Shown: piece by piece, positions 59,652 through 64,000 of the stretch | Position numbering within the stretch: position 1 is the first letter of the stretch | Layout of the letters: each line of letters begins with the position of its first letter | Origin: Streptomyces flaveus | GTDB lineage: Bacteria; Actinomycetota; Actinomycetes; Streptomycetales; Streptomycetaceae | Assembly (NCBI RefSeq): GCF_014647675.1 | Contig: NZ_BMPQ01000011.1 | Location: 186,001 to 250,000 of the forward strand | Direction of reading: 5' to 3' | DNA: 64,000 bases | Position numbers and translations under genes: made by a program | Notes under the pieces: generated by a model | Databases searched by the model: none | What the model was told of the DNA's origin: nothing | The model's input: only the letters and a program-made list of their open reading frames with translations

Positions 59652-60303
59652 GAGGCTCCTCCGTACTGCGCGGTGGACCTGCGGGTGCGGGGCTGCAGGC
59701 TGCTGCCTCGGTCCCATATTGCGAACGATGTACCACTTGCTGCCTGCAGTCCGGCGTCTGTTGCCCGCTGCTCGTTGCGCGCGTCGGCTCCTGGTGCCGC
59801 AGTGCCGCAGTGCCGCAGTGCCGCAGTGCCGCAGTGCCGCAGTGCCGCAGTGCCGCAGTGCCGCAGTGCCGCAGTGCCGCACGGACACGGGTGCCATGGG
59901 AGTGCCGGCGCATCACGGTCCACTCCGCCAGGGCTTCGACGATGGCGAGGCCGCGTCCACGCTCGTCCTCGGGCCGAGGGTCGTCTCCCACGGCGGCGTG
60001 GCGGGGACGGGCGCCGTGGTCGTGGACCGTGACGAGCAGGATCTCGGGGCCGAGGGCGAGCGTCAGCACCATGTTCCGGCGGCCGTGCCGGACCGCGTTC
60101 GCGGCCAGTTCACCGGCGACCAGGACGGCGGAGTCGAGGGTGTCGCCACTGATCGCCCAGCCGCTGAGCACGGCGGCGGCGAAACGCCGTAGGTGGCTGA
60201 CGCGGTGTTCCTCGGCGGGCAGGGCCATACGGGCGCGTAGCGGAGTGCCCGGAGCAGGAGAAGCGGGCCGTGGCGGCTGGGGGAGTGTGTGGCTGGAAGT
60301 CAT
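59215..60303 (-). CDS. RsbW-like ATP-binding protein with repeat-encoded, frame-shiftable tail
   Basis: The first 140 residues are a GHKL ATPase of the anti-sigma/RsbW-like kind common in Streptomyces: AVLVAGELAANAVRHGRRNM (N box) and DDPRPEDERGRGLAIVEALA (G boxes). After GTRVRA the frame enters an 11-copy 8-base repeat that encodes CGTAALRH repeats in every frame, then runs on through sequence antisense-in-frame to nothing known until 59215. The natural end of the protein is thus uncertain. GGAGTGGGA precedes ATG 60303. Such proteins bind sigma or anti-sigma-antagonist partners. Copy number of the repeat would decide the C terminus and any fusion to the IclR gene. Confidence 0.75.
   Translation of the reverse strand: MTSSHTLPQPPRPASPAPGTPLRARMALPAEEHRVSHLRRFAAAVLSGWAISGDTLDSAVLVAGELAANAVRHGRRNMVLTLALGPEILLVTVHDHGARPRHAAVGDDPRPEDERGRGLAIVEALAEWTVMRRHSHGTRVRAALRHCGTAALRHCGTAALRHCGTAALRHQEPTRATSSGQQTPDCRQQVVHRSQYGTEAAACSPAPAGPPRSTEEPHDPGRTTAAGQRTRGALPSLRRKPLARGDPRGRRAGDPVTEPPAPHHDRTGARPRPGEVHRREPVHGAGGQPHDPTRRRPLGSGLQGARTRPGLPRGHRHRQRIPYGHRGPVRHLAGNPAAGHPGRPRRRVSRPARRQPAHPPGQ
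59794..59881. repeat. Eleven perfect tandem copies of an 8-bp unit
   Basis: GTGCCGCA (minus strand TGCGGCAC) occurs 11 times with no mismatch across 88 bases. No frame contains a stop. The repeat lies at the end of the ATPase domain and 143 bases before the IclR start. Confidence 0.97.
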
Positions 60304-60433
60304 GGCCGTCCCACTCCGGGCGCGGGGAGAGCCGGTGCCTGGTCGTACGGGGATCGCATCAGCCAGGTACCGCGTATGGGACCCCGTCCCACAAGCGGTA
60401 CACGATGGGTCGATTCGCACGGCTCGCACTTCC

Positions 60434-61489
60434 TCAGCGGCTGACCGCATGTCCCGGTCCCTGCAGACCGGATTCGCGTCCCCCCGGGGGCACCGCGGGC
60501 CGCCCTCTGGTCCCCGGCAGCGGAGTCGGCGCCGTTTTCCCTTCCAGTACGGCCTCGATATTGCGCGCCGCCAGCTCCACCATCGCCGCGCGCGTGGCCT
60601 CTGTCGCCGAGCCCACATGCGGCAGCACCACCAGGTGCGGCTCGGCGAACAGCGGATCGGCGGGGTCCGTACGTGGCTCGTCCACCATCACGTCCAGCCC
60701 CGCCGAGTGCAGCTTCCCGCCGCGCAGTGCGGTGAGCAGGGCCTGTTCGTCGACGATTCCGCCCCGTCCGGTGTTGACGAGCGTCGCCGTCGGTTTCATC
60801 AGGGCGAGCTCCGGTGCGCCGATCATGCCAGCGGTTTCGGATGTCAGTGGCGTGTGAACGGACACCACGTCACTGGTCCGCAGCAGCTCCTCGAAGGTGA
60901 CCCAGCGGGACAGTTCGTCGTCCTCCTTGCGGCGTGGGTGGTGGTGCCGGATCCGCATCCCGAATCCGGCCGCCCGGCGCGCGAGGGCCTTGGCGATCTG
61001 CCCGTAGCCGATCAGCCCGAGAGTCGCGCCCTGTACGTCGAGCCCCAGGAAGGCGTCCATCCTGAAGTCGCCCCACTCTCCGCGCCGCAGCGCGCCCATG
61101 CTGGCGCCGAGGCGCCGCCGGGCCATCAGGATCAGCGCCATCGCCACGTCTGCGGTGGTGTCGGCGAGCACGCCGGGGGTGTGGGTGACCACCACATCGC
61201 GCGCGGCGGCGGCATCGACATCCACGCCGTCGTAGCCCATCGACGCCAGCGCCACGACACGGAGGCCCGGGCCGGCCGCGTCCAGCAGGGCGGCGTCCAC
61301 CCGGTCACTGCCGAGGACGAGCAGTCCCTCGCAGCCCCGGGCCAGCGCGCCCAACTCGGCCGTGGTGGGCGGCGTCGTCCCTTCCCACGAGGTGACGTCG
61401 TACCGCGAGGCGAGCCACCGCATGGCGGCCCCCGGCAGACCGGCGCGGCTCACTGCGACGCGCGGGCGGGGTACGGGTGTGCCCGACAT
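60434..61489 (-). CDS. D-2-hydroxyacid dehydrogenase (glyoxylate/2-ketogluconate reductase type)
   Basis: The 351-residue protein has the nucleotide site LGLIGYGQIAKALARRA, the catalytic Arg in VNTGRGGIVDEQAL, Glu in DVMVDEPRTDP, and His in VLPHVGSATEAT. It reduces 2-oxo acids such as glyoxylate, hydroxypyruvate or 2-ketogluconate. The nearby idnD and idnO genes point to sugar acids. The C terminus carries an extra Pro/Gly-rich tail of about 30 residues. The gap of 96 bases to idnD suggests one operon. Confidence 0.88.
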   Translation of the reverse strand: MSGTPVPRPRVAVSRAGLPGAAMRWLASRYDVTSWEGTTPPTTAELGALARGCEGLLVLGSDRVDAALLDAAGPGLRVVALASMGYDGVDVDAAAARDVVVTHTPGVLADTTADVAMALILMARRRLGASMGALRRGEWGDFRMDAFLGLDVQGATLGLIGYGQIAKALARRAAGFGMRIRHHHPRRKEDDELSRWVTFEELLRTSDVVSVHTPLTSETAGMIGAPELALMKPTATLVNTGRGGIVDEQALLTALRGGKLHSAGLDVMVDEPRTDPADPLFAEPHLVVLPHVGSATEATRAAMVELAARNIEAVLEGKTAPTPLPGTRGRPAVPPGGRESGLQGPGHAVSR

Positions 61490-61585
61490 GCTGAACTCCC
61501 ATGGTCAGAAGAGATGTTGGCGGGTGGAGGTGATGGCCCGGGCGGGTCGGAGTGGTCGGGTCACGTGAGGGCGTCGTCGGCCGTG

Positions 61586-62650
61586 TCAGGGCGTCGTCGG
61601 ATCCGCGAAGTCGAGGAGCACCTTGCAGGAGCGCGCCGGGTCGGCTGCCAGTTCGAAGGCTTCGCCGGTTCGTGCCACGGGGAGTACGGAGGTCACCACC
61701 GGGCCGACCGGGAGACGGCCGTCGGCCAGCGCCCGGAGCACCTCGCCGAGCTCGGTGTCGAAGCGGAAGGAGCCGACCAGCCGCAGCTCCCTCGTGATCA
61801 TCGCGTTCGCGGCGACCGGAGTGTCCCCGGGCGGGAGCAGGCCGAGGCCCACCACCAGACCGCCCCGGTCCACTCCGTACACGCAGGTGCGCAGCCCGGC
61901 GGGGTTGCCCGAGGACTCGATGGCGATGTCCGCCGCGAGTCCTTCCAGTTCTTCCCGATCGGCCGCCGGGCCGTCGACCCGTACGGTCGAGGTGGCGCCC
62001 ACCTGCTTGGCGACGGCCAGCGGGGCCTCGTGGACATCGGTCACGGTGATCTCACCGGCTCCGGCGGCGCGCAGGGCCGCGACCACCAGGCAGCCGATCG
62101 GTCCGGCGCCGGTGACCAGGACCCGCTTGCCACGTACGTCACCGGCCTGCCGTACCGCGTGCCAGGCGACCGCCGCGGGCTCGGCTACCGCGGCGAGCCG
62201 CATGTCCAGGCCCTCGGGCAGGGACAGCACCCGCTCCGCGGGCACCACCAGGACCTCCGCGAAGCCGCCCTGGACGTGGGGGTTGCGGGCGGCGCTGCCC
62301 AGATAGCCGGTGTCCAGGCAGGTGTTGCGCCGTCCCGCGAGGCACTGTCGGCAGGTGCCGCAGGAGGCCAGCGGGTGCACGGCCACCGGGGTCCCGGGCG
62401 GTGGGGCCTGGGCGCCGGGGCCCGCGGCGCGCACCCGGCCGACGATCTCGTGACCGAGGACGAGCGGTTCGCGCAGCCGGAACTCGCCGACCGCGCCGTG
62501 CCGCCAGTAGTGCAGGTCGGAGCCGCAGATCCCGCCGTAGCGGATGTCGACCGCCACCTCACCGGGCCCGGGCTCCGGCACCGGACGCTCCTCCAGGCGC
62601 AGGTCCCCCGCCCCGTGGGCCACGACCGCTCGCATCGAGCTTGGATTCAT
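61586..62650 (-). CDS. idnD: L-idonate 5-dehydrogenase (zinc alcohol dehydrogenase family)
   Basis: The 354-residue protein is a medium-chain dehydrogenase. Catalytic zinc ligands lie in GGICGSDLHYWRHG and LVLGHEIVG; four structural cysteines lie in LASCGTCRQCLAGRRNTC; the NAD site is VLVTGAGPIGCLVVAALRAA. The HYWRHG and EPLVLGHE text is typical of L-idonate 5-dehydrogenase, which makes 5-ketogluconate. It is followed upstream by a gluconate dehydrogenase gene 17 bases away, the usual partner. Sorbitol dehydrogenase activity is an alternative. Confidence 0.88.
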   Translation of the reverse strand: MNPSSMRAVVAHGAGDLRLEERPVPEPGPGEVAVDIRYGGICGSDLHYWRHGAVGEFRLREPLVLGHEIVGRVRAAGPGAQAPPPGTPVAVHPLASCGTCRQCLAGRRNTCLDTGYLGSAARNPHVQGGFAEVLVVPAERVLSLPEGLDMRLAAVAEPAAVAWHAVRQAGDVRGKRVLVTGAGPIGCLVVAALRAAGAGEITVTDVHEAPLAVAKQVGATSTVRVDGPAADREELEGLAADIAIESSGNPAGLRTCVYGVDRGGLVVGLGLLPPGDTPVAANAMITRELRLVGSFRFDTELGEVLRALADGRLPVGPVVTSVLPVARTGEAFELAADPARSCKVLLDFADPTTP

Positions 62651-62667
62651 GTGTCCTCGGTCCTTTC

Positions 62668-63477
62668 TCAGATGACCGCGGTCAGGCCGCCGTCGACGGC
62701 GATCACCTGGCCGTTGACGAAGTCCGACGCGGGGGCGGCGAGCCACACCAGCGTTCCGACGAGATCCTCGACCGAGGCCCAGCGCCCGGCCGGGGTGCGG
62801 CCCCGGATCCAGGAGTCGAAGGCCGGGTCGTCGACGAGTGGGCGGGTCAGTTCGGTGACCACATAGCCGGGCGCCAGTCCGTTGACCGTCAGCCCCGAAC
62901 CGGCCCACTCGGCGCACATGCCCCGGGTCAGCATCGCGAGGCCGCCCTTGGACGCCGCGTAGGCGGCGATGCCCGGACGGGCGAGCCAGGTCTGTACGGA
63001 ACAGATGTTGACGATCTTTCCGTGGCCGCGTCCGACCATGCCCGCGGCCACCGCGCGGCCGACCAGGAAGGCGCTGGTGAGGTTGGTGTGCAGGACCCGC
63101 TCGAAGTTCTCGGCGGAGACCTTCAGGAGTGGTTCTCGGTGCTGTACACCGGTGTTGTTGACGAGAATGTCCAGCGGGCCGATCCGGTCCTCGATCTCCT
63201 GAACCCCCGCCTGTACGGCCGCCTCGTCGGTGACGTCGAAGGGCACGGCGTGCACCTTGGTCCCGGTGCGTTCGGCGAGTTCGCCGCGGGCCCGTTCCAG
63301 GGCCTCGGGGTCGCGGCCGTTGAGGACGAGTTCGGCGCCCGCCTCGGCCAGTCCGGTGGCGAGGGCCGCTCCGATGCCCTTGCTGGAACCGGTCACCAGG
63401 GCCAGCCGCCCGGAGAGGCCGAACAGTGCGGGGCCCTTGGCGGATCGCTCCGCCGAACCGTGGGCAGAAGCTGTCAT
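62668..63477 (-). CDS. idnO: SDR oxidoreductase, gluconate 5-dehydrogenase type
   Basis: The 269-residue protein is a classical SDR: ALVTGSSKGIGAALATGLAE, the NNTG motif in ILVNNTGVQHREP, catalytic Ser in IVNICSVQTWLARP and YAASK. It matches gluconate 5-dehydrogenases (5-ketogluconate reduction), the partner of idnD. Its ATG overlaps the stop of the next gene (63474-63477), and 17 bases separate it from idnD, so the sugar-acid genes form one operon. Confidence 0.88.
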   Translation of the reverse strand: MTASAHGSAERSAKGPALFGLSGRLALVTGSSKGIGAALATGLAEAGAELVLNGRDPEALERARGELAERTGTKVHAVPFDVTDEAAVQAGVQEIEDRIGPLDILVNNTGVQHREPLLKVSAENFERVLHTNLTSAFLVGRAVAAGMVGRGHGKIVNICSVQTWLARPGIAAYAASKGGLAMLTRGMCAEWAGSGLTVNGLAPGYVVTELTRPLVDDPAFDSWIRGRTPAGRWASVEDLVGTLVWLAAPASDFVNGQVIAVDGGLTAVI

Positions 63478-64000
63478 GACTGGTCTCCGTTCGGACCGTG
63501 TCCGTAGTAGTGCATGAGCGCGGCGTTGTCGGCGTCGCCGTGGCCCGCGGCGGCCAGCCAGCGGTGCAGTTCGGAGACGGCGGTGGTGACCGGCAGCGGT
63601 ACTCCCGTCGAGCGCGCGTAGTCGCGGGCCGCCTCCAGGTCCTTGACCATGTTGCTGACCCGCCCGGTGGGCGTGAGGTCGACTTCGGCGAACTTGACGA
63701 AGAACTCCTGGAGCAGCACCGAGTCGGCCCTGCCCCCGGTGAGCGCCGCCTTTACGTGCCGTGGCGGCAGACCGGCCGCCCGCACCAGGGCGGCGGCCTC
63801 GGCGAGGGCGGCGAATCCGCAGCCGACCAGCACCTGGTTGACGGACTTGACCAGCTGCCCGGAGCCGGGCGGGCCGATGTGGGTGAGCTGGGAGGAGAGC
63901 GCCCCGAGCACGGCCAGCGCCCGTTCCACGTCTGCCTCCTCACCGCCGAGCATCAGCGTCAGCTCACCGCGTTCCGCGCCCGGCGCACCGCCCGACAAAG
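63474..64000 (-). CDS. 3-hydroxyisobutyrate/tartronate semialdehyde reductase family protein, 3' part
   Basis: The gene enters from the right edge, so only the last 174 residues are seen and the N-terminal Rossmann motif is outside. The part seen has the substrate block SGGAPGAERGELTLMLGG, the catalytic Lys in GSGQLVKSVNQVLVG, and the C-terminal helical domain (FAEVDLTPTGRVSNMVKDLE, AARDYARSTGVPLPVT). The family covers 3-hydroxyisobutyrate, tartronate semialdehyde and related sugar-acid dehydrogenases; the idn neighbours favour a sugar-acid role. Confidence 0.88.
   Translation of the reverse strand, partial: LSGGAPGAERGELTLMLGGEEADVERALAVLGALSSQLTHIGPPGSGQLVKSVNQVLVGCGFAALAEAAALVRAAGLPPRHVKAALTGGRADSVLLQEFFVKFAEVDLTPTGRVSNMVKDLEAARDYARSTGVPLPVTTAVSELHRWLAAAGHGDADNAALMHYYGHGPNGDQS

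Noticed and set aside
59810..62866. Plus-strand open frame of over 1000 codons across the sugar-acid genes
   Set aside because: It is antisense to three genes with clear motifs and starts inside the 8-bp repeat; its openness results from GC bias.

Overview
The window looks like a stretch of a Streptomyces (or very close actinomycete) chromosome. GC content and third-position GC are very high, GTG starts and ATGA/GTGA start-stop overlaps are common, and several gene types are typical of the group: a mycothiol-dependent maleylpyruvate isomerase, an ECF41 sigma factor, an XlnA-type xylanase and a DevS-like oxygen-sensor kinase. No rRNA, tRNA or CRISPR array was seen. Gene content is mostly catabolic and accessory, with several decaying genes.

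Region 1 (1-8.2 kb): the 5' end of a thiolase gene, a 3' fragment of paaN, a branched-chain 2-oxoacid dehydrogenase operon (bkdA-bkdB-bkdC) with a divergent Lrp/AsnC regulator, then an aromatic-type aminotransferase paired with a PaaN-like protein whose catalytic cysteine appears to be lost. The bkd and aminotransferase promoters share the same layout. Region 2 (8.4-20.6 kb): a lipoprotein, a flavin-binding protein and an orphan DevS-like kinase; an IS982 transposase fused to the tail of an MMPL transporter; a redox-stress group (ECF41 sigma factor, AhpD-like protein, DoxX-like protein, NmrA-type reductases) with two exact ECF41-type promoters; an F420-type oxidoreductase with a deaminase; and three gene remnants.

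Region 3 (20.6-41.8 kb) is the most striking part: an aromatic catabolic island. It holds a benzaldehyde lyase homologue with the known catalytic residues, an aromatic aldehyde dehydrogenase, a Rieske oxygenase with its reductase, a decarboxylating-type flavin hydroxylase, hydroxyquinol dioxygenase, maleylacetate reductase, and the thiolase and CoA-transferase that finish the 3-oxoadipate route. Two MFS pumps and four regulators (IclR, two TetR, LysR) flank these genes. The set suggests cleavage of aromatic acyloins to aldehydes, oxidation to acids, conversion to hydroxyquinol, and final conversion to succinyl-CoA and acetyl-CoA.

Region 4 (41.9-53.5 kb): a stand-alone rpoA gene outside its usual ribosomal operon, then a PaaX-type regulator divergent from a complete salicylate-to-gentisate CoA pathway (sdg-like) with gentisate ring cleavage through to fumarate and pyruvate. 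Region 5 (53.6-60.3 kb): a xylan-debranching set (GH62 arabinofuranosidase, GH10 xylanase, CE1-type esterase) with shared operator-like sequences, then a damaged IclR regulator and an RsbW-like ATPase whose end is an 11-copy 8-bp repeat able to shift its reading frame. Region 6 (60.4-64 kb): sugar-acid genes (2-hydroxyacid reductase, L-idonate dehydrogenase, gluconate dehydrogenase, and the end of a GarR-type dehydrogenase).
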